Source: Sphingobium xenophagum NBRC 107872 (lineage in GTDB: Bacteria > Pseudomonadota > Alphaproteobacteria > Sphingomonadales > Sphingomonadaceae). From it: a stretch of 64,000 bases of DNA. The notes under the pieces were generated by a model. The model was not told the origin of the DNA and did no database searches. It was given only the letters and a program-made list of their open reading frames with translations. A program made the translations under genes and the position numbers. The stretch lies in assembly GCF_000367345.1 (NCBI RefSeq), contig NZ_BARE01000017.1, forward strand, positions 1 through 64,000, in the 5' to 3' direction. Positions 8,283 through 16,130 of this stretch are shown here, piece after piece; the first letter of the stretch is position 1, and each line of letters opens with the position of its first letter.

Positions 8283-10004
8283 ATGAAGAGGCTGCGTCTA
8301 TACGGGTTGCTGGCGGCGGGTATGGTGTTGGCGACATGTCCCGCGACCCTGCTGTCCGCGCGCCCCGCGCAAAAGGCGGCCAGTCCCGCCAAGGCCGAAC
8401 CGGCGCGCAAGCCGCGGAACGTCGTATTCATCCTGCTGGATGACCTGCGCTATGACGGCATGGGCTTTTTGCAGCCGGAACTCAGAACCCCCAATATCGA
8501 CCGGCTGGCGCGGGGCGGCACCTATTTCCCCAATACGGTGGTCACGTCGTCGCTGTGCAGCCCCAGCCGCGCGACCATCCTGACGGGCGAAACCGCGCGC
8601 AACCATGGCATTGTCGACAATGCGAATTCGTCGGAAGCCGGGCTGACCTTCTTCCCGTCCTATCTGCAGAAGGCGGGTTACCAGACCGCCTTCATCGGCA
8701 AATGGCATATGGGCAACGACGTCGACACGCCGCGTCCGGGCTTTAACAAATGGGTCAGTTTCCGGGGGCAGGGGAGCTATTATCCTGCGAGCGGCGATCC
8801 CGATGCAGCCGTGCAGGGCGGCGAAACGACGATGTGGAACGTCGATGGCAAGAAGGTCGCGCAGCAAGGTTATATTACCGATGAGCTGACCGACTACGCC
8901 ATGAACTGGCTGGAAAAGGAACGCGACAAGAGCAAGCCGTTCTTCCTGTATCTGAGCCACAAGGCGGTCCATTCGGACCCTCTGCCGCCGCCGCGCTACC
9001 GCCATCTATACGATCGGACCGATTTCAAGATTCCGGCCAGCGCCGCCAACACGCCCGAAAATTACAAGGGCAAGCCGATGTGGGTCTATAACCAGCGAAA
9101 CACATGGCACGGCATCGATTTCTTCTTCAACACCGATATGAAGATGACCGAATATCTGCGCTATTATTATGGAGCGCTTGCTGCGGTCGATGACAGTGTT
9201 GGCCGTATTGCCGCCTATCTGAAGGCGAACGGGCTGGAAAAGGATACGCTGGTCGTCTTTACCGCCGACAACGGGTTTCAGATCGGTGATCATGGCCTGA
9301 TCGACAAGCGGACCGCCTATCAGGCGTCGGTGCGCGTGCCGATGGTCATGTATGAGCCGGGGACGGTGCCGGCCGGTGTGGTCAACAGCGGGCGGATACG
9401 CAATCTTGATTATGCGCCGACCTTCCTGGACCTGGCCGGGGTGGAGAAACCAGCGCAGTTCGAAGGGGTCAGCGCATGGCCGCTCATTACTGGCAAGGTC
9501 GCGGACAAGGACTGGAAGGCGCCCGACTTCACCTATGAATATTATTGGGAATGGGCCTATCCCATGACGCCGGGTACATTCGCCATTCAGCGCGATAACC
9601 TGAAATATATCCAATATTACGGCGTCTACGACACCGACGAACTCTATGATCTGGCGCGCGATCCTGACGAAATGCACAATCTGATCGATGATCCGGCCTA
9701 TCTTCAGGCCAAGGTCGATCTGCGCAAGGCGTTGTACCAGCAACTGGCCAATCGCGACGGTCGCCACGCCATTCCCTATGGCGAACGCAACGCGATCGGC
9801 AGCGTGCGGCGCAACCGGGCGGGAACCGGCGCTGCGCCGTTCCCGGACAGCTGGCTGGTGGAACCCAATCGCGTGGACAGGAAGGACAATGTCCTGCCCG
9901 ACAGCGTCGCCAAGCAGCGCGCGCATGATGAAGGCAAGGCGTTCGTTCGGTTCCCGGTGCTTGGCTCGCCGGAAGCGAATGCGAACGCGGGAATCAAGGA
10001 TTGA
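8283..10004 (+). CDS. Secreted sulfatase 2 (Cys-type, GlcNAc-6-sulfatase-like)
   Basis: About 573 residues. A signal peptide (LRLYGLLAAGMVLATC, ending near LSARPA) precedes the sulfatase fold. VVFILLDDLRYD carries the metal-binding Asp pair; the formylglycine motif CSPSR begins at Cys92 and continues RATILTG; FIGKWHMG and FTADNGFQIGDHG are further active-site segments. The pattern resembles the N-acetylglucosamine-6-sulfatase group, but substrate assignment is an inference. GGAGGGG precedes ATG 8283. First gene of an apparent three-gene unit; it overlaps the next gene by four bases (TTGA). Confidence 0.9.
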   Translation: MKRLRLYGLLAAGMVLATCPATLLSARPAQKAASPAKAEPARKPRNVVFILLDDLRYDGMGFLQPELRTPNIDRLARGGTYFPNTVVTSSLCSPSRATILTGETARNHGIVDNANSSEAGLTFFPSYLQKAGYQTAFIGKWHMGNDVDTPRPGFNKWVSFRGQGSYYPASGDPDAAVQGGETTMWNVDGKKVAQQGYITDELTDYAMNWLEKERDKSKPFFLYLSHKAVHSDPLPPPRYRHLYDRTDFKIPASAANTPENYKGKPMWVYNQRNTWHGIDFFFNTDMKMTEYLRYYYGALAAVDDSVGRIAAYLKANGLEKDTLVVFTADNGFQIGDHGLIDKRTAYQASVRVPMVMYEPGTVPAGVVNSGRIRNLDYAPTFLDLAGVEKPAQFEGVSAWPLITGKVADKDWKAPDFTYEYYWEWAYPMTPGTFAIQRDNLKYIQYYGVYDTDELYDLARDPDEMHNLIDDPAYLQAKVDLRKALYQQLANRDGRHAIPYGERNAIGSVRRNRAGTGAAPFPDSWLVEPNRVDRKDNVLPDSVAKQRAHDEGKAFVRFPVLGSPEANANAGIKD

Positions 10005-11083
10005 CGGCACGGACGCCTGATGTGCCGCCGGTGACGTGCCTGCCGCGCCGGGCGGGGCTGGCCATGGCAGCGGCGGCGCTGCTTGCGGCCGCGCCTGCCA
10101 TGGCGGCTCAGGACGAACCGGGATGTCTGGACCAGCGCCTGTCGGCGACGCTGATCCGCCTCCAGCCAAAAGGGTCGCACCTGACGGCTGTTATCGCCCC
10201 GACGCTGGGTGGGCAGCTGGTCGGGTTGCAGCTGCGCCGGGCGGGCAAGAGCCATGAGCTTCTCTATCGCGGCATGGATTTCTGCCCGCAGCCCGGCTTT
10301 GCGGGCAAGGCGATGGTGATGTGGCCTGCAACGGGACGCACCTTCGCCGCCGATCCTTCGCAGGGCAAGGCTGACAAGGCCGCCGGCTGGCAATGGCAGG
10401 GGAAGCTGTGGCCGATGCCGATCCATGGCTTTGCCAAAAATGGCGCATGGTCGGTCGTTACCCCGCCAAAGGGGGCGAGCGGGGCGAGCGTCACGATCGC
10501 GTTGCGTGACACGCCCGAAAGCCGCGCGCTGTTCCCATTCCCGTTTCGCCTGTCGATCACCTACGCGCTGCGTGGCGACCGGATCAACGTCACCCATCAG
10601 GTCACGAACCCTGGCGATGTGGCGATGCCCTTTTCCATCGGCAATCACATCACCTTCGCCTTGCCGCTTGGCGGGCAGGGCGACGCTGCTGACGCAAGGA
10701 TCAGTACCGATGGGCGAGGGCGGCTTTTGCTGGACGCCTATGGACGGCCCGCAGGCACAGGCGCGGTCGGCCCCCTTAAAGCCGCGCCGCTGTCCTCTCT
10801 TGGCAACGAAACGGCACTTCCTCTGCTCTGGTCGGGTTTTCGAGGTCGCCCCGCCGTCGCGCTGACGCAGCCTGGCGTGGGATCGATCATGATCGTGCAA
10901 CAGTCGCGGCGTCCGGCGGAGCGCGATGTCGTCGCCTTCAATCTCTGGGGCAATGTCGAGAAGGGCTTTTTCAGTCCAGAGCCCTGGTATGGGCGGCAGA
11001 ATGCGCTGTCCGATGGCGGCGTCGTGCTGCTGCCGCCGGGACAGAGTTTCACATGGGCGTTCTCCGCCGACATTCGTTTGTAG
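10001..11083 (+). CDS. Secreted aldose-1-epimerase-like (galactose mutarotase superfamily) protein
   Basis: About 360 residues. A hydrophobic export signal (LAMAAAALLAAAPAMA) is followed by a beta-sandwich of the mutarotase type: LGGQLVGLQL, MPIHGFAKNGAWSV (the HGF motif of aldose epimerases), FSIGNHITFAL and LWGNVEKGFFSPEPW. It may interconvert anomers of a released sugar, or only bind sugar. TTG 10001 overlaps the stop of sulfatase 2 and suggests translational coupling; ATG 10064 is an alternative but would cut the positively charged start of the signal peptide. Cytoplasmic mutarotases usually lack a signal, so export is noteworthy. Confidence 0.75.
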   Translation: MTARTPDVPPVTCLPRRAGLAMAAAALLAAAPAMAAQDEPGCLDQRLSATLIRLQPKGSHLTAVIAPTLGGQLVGLQLRRAGKSHELLYRGMDFCPQPGFAGKAMVMWPATGRTFAADPSQGKADKAAGWQWQGKLWPMPIHGFAKNGAWSVVTPPKGASGASVTIALRDTPESRALFPFPFRLSITYALRGDRINVTHQVTNPGDVAMPFSIGNHITFALPLGGQGDAADARISTDGRGRLLLDAYGRPAGTGAVGPLKAAPLSSLGNETALPLLWSGFRGRPAVALTQPGVGSIMIVQQSRRPAERDVVAFNLWGNVEKGFFSPEPWYGRQNALSDGGVVLLPPGQSFTWAFSADIRL

Positions 11084-11132
11084 TTTATGGCAGGGCGTGC
11101 GGTCGTCCTGCGGCAGAAGGGATCAGGGAAGC

Positions 11133-12617
11133 ATGATGAGCAGGCAGCGCAGGCAGAGGGCGAGTTTGTGGGTGCAGGCGGCAATGCTGGCGCTGGCCCC
11201 CTGCGCCATGTCGCAGCCCGTTGTCGCCCGGACCAGCGCGCCGGAACAGGCCGCCCCGCAGCAGCAGCGCATGAACGTCCTTTTCCTGATCGCCGACGAT
11301 CTGAACACCCGGACCAGCGCGACCGGCTTCAAGCCCGTCCAGACCCCCAATCTGGACAGGCTGGCGAAGCGTTCCGTGAACTTTGCCAACGCCTATTCGC
11401 AATATCCCTGGTGCGGGCCGAGCCGCGCCTCCTTCCTGACCGGACGACGGCCCGACACCACCGGCGTCTGGGATTTGAAAACCAAGTTTCGGGACAATTT
11501 GCCCGGCGTCGTGACGCTGCCGCAATATTTCCGCCAGAATGGCTATTTTACCGGGCGCGTGGGCAAAATCTATCATCAGGGCGTGCCCGGCGACATCGGG
11601 ACCAGCGGGCCTGACGACACGCCATCATGGGACCGGGTCGTCAATCCTGCCGGGCGGGACAAGATCAACGAGCGGGATGGCCGGATGACCATCCTCAACC
11701 CGCATCCGTCCGGGCGGCTGGGCAGCGCGCTCGCTTTCCTGGCGGATGAAGGGACGGATGAGGAGCAGACCGACGGCAAGGTCGCGTCCGAAACCATCGC
11801 CATGTTGAAAGAGCATCGGGACGGCCCCTTCTTCATTGCCGCCGGTTTCTATCGCCCGCACGTTCCCGAAGTCGCGCCCAAAAAATATTTCGACATGTAT
11901 CCGCTGGACAAGGTCAAGTTCGAACCGGAGGACCCGGCGGCCCTGGCCAAGGTGCTGCCCGCATCCTACGGACTGGTCGGCTTCCAGAATCTGGACCTGA
12001 CCGTCGACCAGCAGCGCAGCTTCGTGCGCGCCTATTACGCAGCCACATCCTTCATGGACGCGCAGGTCGGCCGCGTGCTGGATGCGCTCAAGCCGCTGGG
12101 GCTGGATCGCAACACGATCATCATATTCACCAGCGACCATGGCTTCCTGCTGGGCGAACATGGCCAGTGGGAAAAGCAGATGCTGTTCGAAGGGTCTGTG
12201 AAGGTGCCGCTGATCATCAACATGCCCGGCGCGAAAGGCAATCGGCGCGTGTCGAGGAAGATGGTCGAACTGGTCGATCTCTATCCGACCATCGCGGAGA
12301 TCGCCGGACTGCCCAAGCCCGATGGCCTTGAAGGCGACAGTTTGAAGCCGCTGCTGGACAATCCGGCGTCGAAGGCGTGGACGCAGCCCGCCTATAGCCA
12401 GGTGCAGGGCGGTCGCAGCGTTCGCGTCGCCCGCTGGCGCTACACGGAGTGGGAGAAGGGCAGGCTGGGCGCGGAACTCTATGATGAGGATCGCGATCCG
12501 GGCGAGACGCGCAATCTGGCGGCTGATCCACGCTACGCCCACATCGTCCAGCGGTTGAAGGCGATGTTGCCCGAAGCCTCACCGGGGCCGCGTTACGGCG
12601 TTGGCGGGGCTGAATAG
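11133..12617 (+). CDS. Secreted sulfatase 3 (Cys-type, iduronate-2-sulfatase-like)
   Basis: About 494 residues. A basic start (RQRRQRAS) and hydrophobic stretch (LWVQAAMLALAPCAMS) form the signal peptide. NVLFLIADDLNTR opens the fold; the formylglycine motif CGPSR begins at Cys94 and continues SFLTGRRPDTTGVWDL, the typical iduronate-2-sulfatase signature; SDHGFLLGEHGQWEKQ is the second metal/active-site segment. AGGGA precedes the tandem ATGATG (11133 or 11136). Third gene of the unit begun by sulfatase 2. Its last 25 bases overlap the LysR gene on the other strand. Confidence 0.9.
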   Translation: MMSRQRRQRASLWVQAAMLALAPCAMSQPVVARTSAPEQAAPQQQRMNVLFLIADDLNTRTSATGFKPVQTPNLDRLAKRSVNFANAYSQYPWCGPSRASFLTGRRPDTTGVWDLKTKFRDNLPGVVTLPQYFRQNGYFTGRVGKIYHQGVPGDIGTSGPDDTPSWDRVVNPAGRDKINERDGRMTILNPHPSGRLGSALAFLADEGTDEEQTDGKVASETIAMLKEHRDGPFFIAAGFYRPHVPEVAPKKYFDMYPLDKVKFEPEDPAALAKVLPASYGLVGFQNLDLTVDQQRSFVRAYYAATSFMDAQVGRVLDALKPLGLDRNTIIIFTSDHGFLLGEHGQWEKQMLFEGSVKVPLIINMPGAKGNRRVSRKMVELVDLYPTIAEIAGLPKPDGLEGDSLKPLLDNPASKAWTQPAYSQVQGGRSVRVARWRYTEWEKGRLGAELYDEDRDPGETRNLAADPRYAHIVQRLKAMLPEASPGPRYGVGGAE

Positions 12618-13534
12618 CCGCTTGATGGCCTGACCCGCCACGGCACGGGATGCAGATGTCTGCGCATGATGTCGAGGAAGGCCGTGATGCGGCGGCTGCG
12701 GCCATGGCGCGCGCTTAGCAGGGCCACCACGTCCACGTCGGGCGCGCGCCAGTCGGGCAGGATCTGCACCAGCTTGCCGGTCGCAAGGTCGTCGGCAAGA
12801 TCCCATTCCGACCGCATGATCACGCCCAGTCCCGCAAGCGCCCAGCCACGCATGATCGCGCCGTCATTCGTCGACATGAAAGGCTTGATCCGGATCGTTT
12901 CGGCGCTGCTGTCGGGCCGGGAAAATCGCCATAGCGTGACGTCCTCGTCATTTTCCCGCAACGCCAGGCATCGGCACTGTTGCAGATCAACGGGTGCCTT
13001 GATGACGGGATGGTCCCGAAGATAGGCCGGCGACGCGCAGACGATGCGGCGATTGGGGGCGAGCGTCGTGACCAGCCGGGTCGTCCCGTGCAGCGACCCG
13101 ATATGAATGACGACATCCCAACTGTCCGATGACAGCGACGCGGGATGATCGGACAGTTCCAGCGCGACCGTGGCTTCCGGATGCAACCGGACGAACTCGC
13201 TGACCGCCGGGGCGACGAATTCCCGGCCAAAGCCATAGGGCGCGGCGATCCTCAATTTTCCCCTGACGCTCGTCGATCGTTGGCCCAGCCGTTCGTCCAG
13301 TTGCTCGATCGCGTCGACGATCGCCGAGCCCTGGGCGGCCAGAAGCTCGCCTTCATCGGTCAGCATGAGCCCGCGCGACGAACGGTCGATCAGCCGCACG
13401 CCCACGCGCTGTTCAAGCGCCTTGAGCCGCTGGGTCACGGCTGGCGCCGACACGTTGAGCCGACGCGATGCGTCCGCCAGCGAGGCTGACCCGGCAATGA
13501 CCCCGAAGAACAGGAAATCCTCACTCGACAGCAT
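12593..13534 (-). CDS. LysR-family transcriptional regulator
   Basis: 313 residues. An N-terminal winged helix (DFLFFGVIAGSASLADASRRLNVS, APAVTQRLKALEQRVG) is followed by a LysR effector domain (GKLRIAAPYGFGREFVAPAVSEF, GWALAGLGVIMRSEWDL). It is divergent from the PLP-enzyme gene at 13642, the usual layout of a LysR activator and its target operon. Its start codon lies inside an inverted repeat (13533-13550) suited to autoregulation. It converges with, and overlaps by 25 bases, sulfatase 3. Confidence 0.92.
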   Translation of the reverse strand: MLSSEDFLFFGVIAGSASLADASRRLNVSAPAVTQRLKALEQRVGVRLIDRSSRGLMLTDEGELLAAQGSAIVDAIEQLDERLGQRSTSVRGKLRIAAPYGFGREFVAPAVSEFVRLHPEATVALELSDHPASLSSDSWDVVIHIGSLHGTTRLVTTLAPNRRIVCASPAYLRDHPVIKAPVDLQQCRCLALRENDEDVTLWRFSRPDSSAETIRIKPFMSTNDGAIMRGWALAGLGVIMRSEWDLADDLATGKLVQILPDWRAPDVDVVALLSARHGRSRRITAFLDIMRRHLHPVPWRVRPSSGYSAPPTP

Positions 13535-13550
13535 TAAGTCTGACCTTAAT
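13533..13550. promoter_or_regulatory. Inverted repeat at the LysR start (candidate LysR box)
   Basis: ATTAAG (13533-13538) and CTTAAT (13545-13550) are exact reverse complements with a 6-base spacer, lying over the LysR start codon and in the short AT-richer gap before the PLP-enzyme gene. Position fits a LysR autoregulatory/activation site. Confidence 0.4.
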
Positions 13551-13641
13551 TAGAAATGACGAATCTATTAATTGAAGACGAGGGGAAATTCCATAGACTG
13601 GTTGTCCTGTCACGCCCCTAAAGAGTGAAGCGGAACCAGCC

Positions 13642-14817
13642 TTGTTGGATGAAAAGACACGATATGCCGCCGATGCGGGCGCTCAAACGCTCAGGACCGT
13701 TGGCACCCCCTGCCTGATCCTCGATCAGGATCGGATGGACCGCAACGTCGCGCGGTTGCGCGAGCGAATGGAGCGGCTGGGCGTGCAATTGCGGCCCCAT
13801 CTGAAAACGGCGAAGTCGGTCGATGCCGCGCGGCGGGTCATGACCGCGCCAGCGGGTCCGGCGACGGTTTCGACGCTGAAGGAGGCGGAGCAGTTCGCAC
13901 GCGCTGGCGTGACCGACCTGACCTATGCCGTGGGCATTTCCCCCGACAAGATCGACCGGGTGCTGGCCCTGCGCGCATCGGGGGTCGACCTGTCGGTCAC
14001 GCTGGACACGGTCGAGCAGGCGCGCGCGGTGGCGGACGCATCGCGCCGGGCGGGCGACAGGATACCGGCCCTGATCGAGATTGATTGCGACGGCCATCGG
14101 TCGGGCGTCCTGCCCGGCGATCGTGCGCTGCTGGTCGACATCGCCCAGGCGCTGGAAGATGGCGGCAGCTTGCGCGGGGTGCTGACCCATGCCGGGGCAA
14201 GCTATGGCGCGATCGGCGACGATGCGATCCGTGCAGCGGCCGAAGGCGAGCGCGCCGCCGTGGTTCAGGCCGCCACGCTGCTGCGCGAAGCGGGTTTCGA
14301 TTGCCCGGTCGTAAGCGCTGGGTCCACGCCGACCGCGCATTTCGCCGAAACGCTGGACGGCGTGACGGAAATGCGCGCGGGCGTGTTCGTCTTTTTCGAT
14401 CTGGTCATGGCCGGGATCGGCGTCTGCGCGATCGACGATATTGCGGTGTCGGTGCTGGCGACGGTGATCGGGCACCAGCCTGAAAAGGGCTGGATATTGG
14501 TCGATGCCGGATGGATGGCGATGTCGCGCGATCGCGGTACCGCCAAGCAGGCGGTCGATCAGGGATATGGCCTTGTCTGCGATGTGCACGGCCAGCCAAT
14601 GGACGATCTGATCCTGTCCGAAGCGAATCAGGAGCATGGCATCATCACGCTTCGGCCCGGTTCGACGGCGTCGCTCCCCGACTTGCCGATCGGCACGCGG
14701 CTGCGCATCCTGCCCAACCATGCCTGCGCGACGGGCGCGCAGCATGACAGCTATCATGTCGTCAGCGGGCAGGGCGACAGGATCGAGGCCGTATGGCCCC
14801 GGTTCGGAGGATGGTGA
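13642..14817 (+). CDS. DSD1-family PLP enzyme (D-threonine aldolase / D-serine dehydratase-like)
   Basis: 391 residues, fold type III (alanine-racemase-like barrel). RPHLKTAKS carries the PLP-binding lysine (Lys55). The C-terminal NHACATG provides His360 and Cys362, the zinc ligands that distinguish D-threonine aldolase and eukaryote-type D-serine dehydratase. It should cleave or dehydrate a beta-hydroxy D-amino acid; which reaction cannot be told from sequence. The RidA gene follows with a one-base overlap, which favours a dehydratase whose enamine product is cleared by RidA. TTG 13642 is used; there is no ATG before residue ~30. Confidence 0.85.
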   Translation: MLDEKTRYAADAGAQTLRTVGTPCLILDQDRMDRNVARLRERMERLGVQLRPHLKTAKSVDAARRVMTAPAGPATVSTLKEAEQFARAGVTDLTYAVGISPDKIDRVLALRASGVDLSVTLDTVEQARAVADASRRAGDRIPALIEIDCDGHRSGVLPGDRALLVDIAQALEDGGSLRGVLTHAGASYGAIGDDAIRAAAEGERAAVVQAATLLREAGFDCPVVSAGSTPTAHFAETLDGVTEMRAGVFVFFDLVMAGIGVCAIDDIAVSVLATVIGHQPEKGWILVDAGWMAMSRDRGTAKQAVDQGYGLVCDVHGQPMDDLILSEANQEHGIITLRPGSTASLPDLPIGTRLRILPNHACATGAQHDSYHVVSGQGDRIEAVWPRFGGW

Positions 14818-15227
14818 TGACGCGCATCGACGCGACCGGCGACGGCCCGCTTCCCGTGACGACGGCCAATGCGCCCGCGGCAGGCGGTCATTATGCGCAG
14901 GCCATCAAGCATGGCGGTCTTGCCTATATTTCCGGCCAGTTGCCGATCGAGCCCGATGGCACGCACCGTCCCGAAGCGGATTTTGACGATCAGGCGCGGC
15001 TGGCCATCCGCAACCTGCTGGCGGTGGCGCAGGCAGCGGGCAGTTCGGCCGAAAATCTCCTGAAAGTGACGGTCTATATCGTCGGCATCGAAAACTGGCC
15101 TCGCTTCAATGCCATCTACGCCGATCTGCTGGGCGACGTTCGCCCGGCCCGGTCGGTCGTTCCCGTCCCGCATCTCCACTATGGCTATCTTGTCGAAATT
15201 GACGCCATCGCCGCCTGCGCGAACTGA
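14817..15227 (+). CDS. RidA-family enamine/imine deaminase
   Basis: About 136 residues. The YjgF/RidA core is present: YISGQLPIEPDGT, ARLAIRNLLAVAQAAGSS, VTVYI, and ARSVVPVPHLHYGYLVEIDAIA with the substrate-binding Arg. The family hydrolyses reactive enamines/imines from PLP enzymes to keto acid and ammonia. ATG 14817 is chosen because GGAGG sits six bases upstream and it overlaps the preceding stop by one base (TGATG), implying coupled translation with the DSD1-type enzyme. Confidence 0.9.
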   Translation: MTRIDATGDGPLPVTTANAPAAGGHYAQAIKHGGLAYISGQLPIEPDGTHRPEADFDDQARLAIRNLLAVAQAAGSSAENLLKVTVYIVGIENWPRFNAIYADLLGDVRPARSVVPVPHLHYGYLVEIDAIAACAN

Positions 15228-15240
15228 TGGCGCTGAACTG

Positions 15241-16119
15241 ATGCTTGACATGAAAGAGGATAGAGCGATTTCCACCCATCCTTCCATCATCGTGCGGCCC
15301 ATGACCGGCGGGGACCGGGATCTCGACGGCGCGCTGGCGCTATCGCAGGCGGTCAGCTGGCCATATCGCAAGGATGACTGGCGCGTCGCGCTGGAACTGG
15401 GCCACGGCCTGCTGGCCGAAGCCGATGGCGCCATCGTCGCCTCTATCCTCTGGTGGCCTTATAGCGATGCCTTTGCCACCTGCGGCATCATCATCGTGTC
15501 GCCCGCCATGCAGGGACGTGGACTGGGCCGGACGTTGATGGAACAGATGCTCGACGCGACCGGCGACCGGGCGCTTCTGCTCAATTCGACGGTGGAGGGC
15601 CATCGCCTGTATGAAAGCTTCGGGTTCAGCGATGTCGGCACGGTTCACCAGCATCAGGCCCGGCTGCCGGATGGCATCCTTCCCTTGCCGGACAGCGCGG
15701 TGCGAACGGCGCAGGCAAGCGACCTGCCCGCCATCGTCAGGCTGGACGAACAGGCCTTCGGCGCGGCGCGGACCCGATTGATCGAGGCGTTCAGCCGCAT
15801 CGGCACCGCCGCAGTCATCGAACGGGACGGGGTGATCACGGGCTTTGCCATGTGCCGGCGCTTTGGCTTTGGTCAGGCGGTCGGGCCGGTCGTCGCGGCA
15901 ACGGCAGGCGATGCGCGGCAACTGATCCACCATTTCATGGCGGAACATGCGGGCACTTTTCTGCGGATCGACATTAGCGGCGATAGCGGTCTGGGCGACT
16001 GGTTGACGACAAATGGCCTGCCCGAAGTCGGCCACGTCACGACCATGATCCGGGGACAGCGTCCTGCCGTCGCGGGAGAAGCCCGGACCTATAGTCTTGC
16101 AAGCCAGTCTTTCGGTTGA
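15241..16119 (+). CDS. Double GNAT-family N-acetyltransferase
   Basis: About 292 residues with two GNAT-like halves. The first half has a clear acetyl-CoA motif (IIVSPAMQGRGLGRTLMEQM) and LYESFGF; the second half (AVRTAQASDLPAIVRLDEQAFGAART, GFAMCRRFGFG) is a degenerate GNAT or GNAT-associated fold. It presumably acetylates an amine or amino acid linked to this cluster; substrate unknown. Starts 13 bases after ridA. ATG 15241 or ATG 15250 may be used. Two bases or less separate it from the oxidoreductase region downstream, consistent with one operon. Confidence 0.8.
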   Translation: MLDMKEDRAISTHPSIIVRPMTGGDRDLDGALALSQAVSWPYRKDDWRVALELGHGLLAEADGAIVASILWWPYSDAFATCGIIIVSPAMQGRGLGRTLMEQMLDATGDRALLLNSTVEGHRLYESFGFSDVGTVHQHQARLPDGILPLPDSAVRTAQASDLPAIVRLDEQAFGAARTRLIEAFSRIGTAAVIERDGVITGFAMCRRFGFGQAVGPVVAATAGDARQLIHHFMAEHAGTFLRIDISGDSGLGDWLTTNGLPEVGHVTTMIRGQRPAVAGEARTYSLASQSFG

Positions 16120-16130
16120 AGGCGCAGTTC

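Noticed and set aside
10926..11132. N-terminal extension of sulfatase 3
   Set aside because: It would overlap the epimerase-like gene by over 150 bases and place 69 non-conserved residues before a clear signal peptide.
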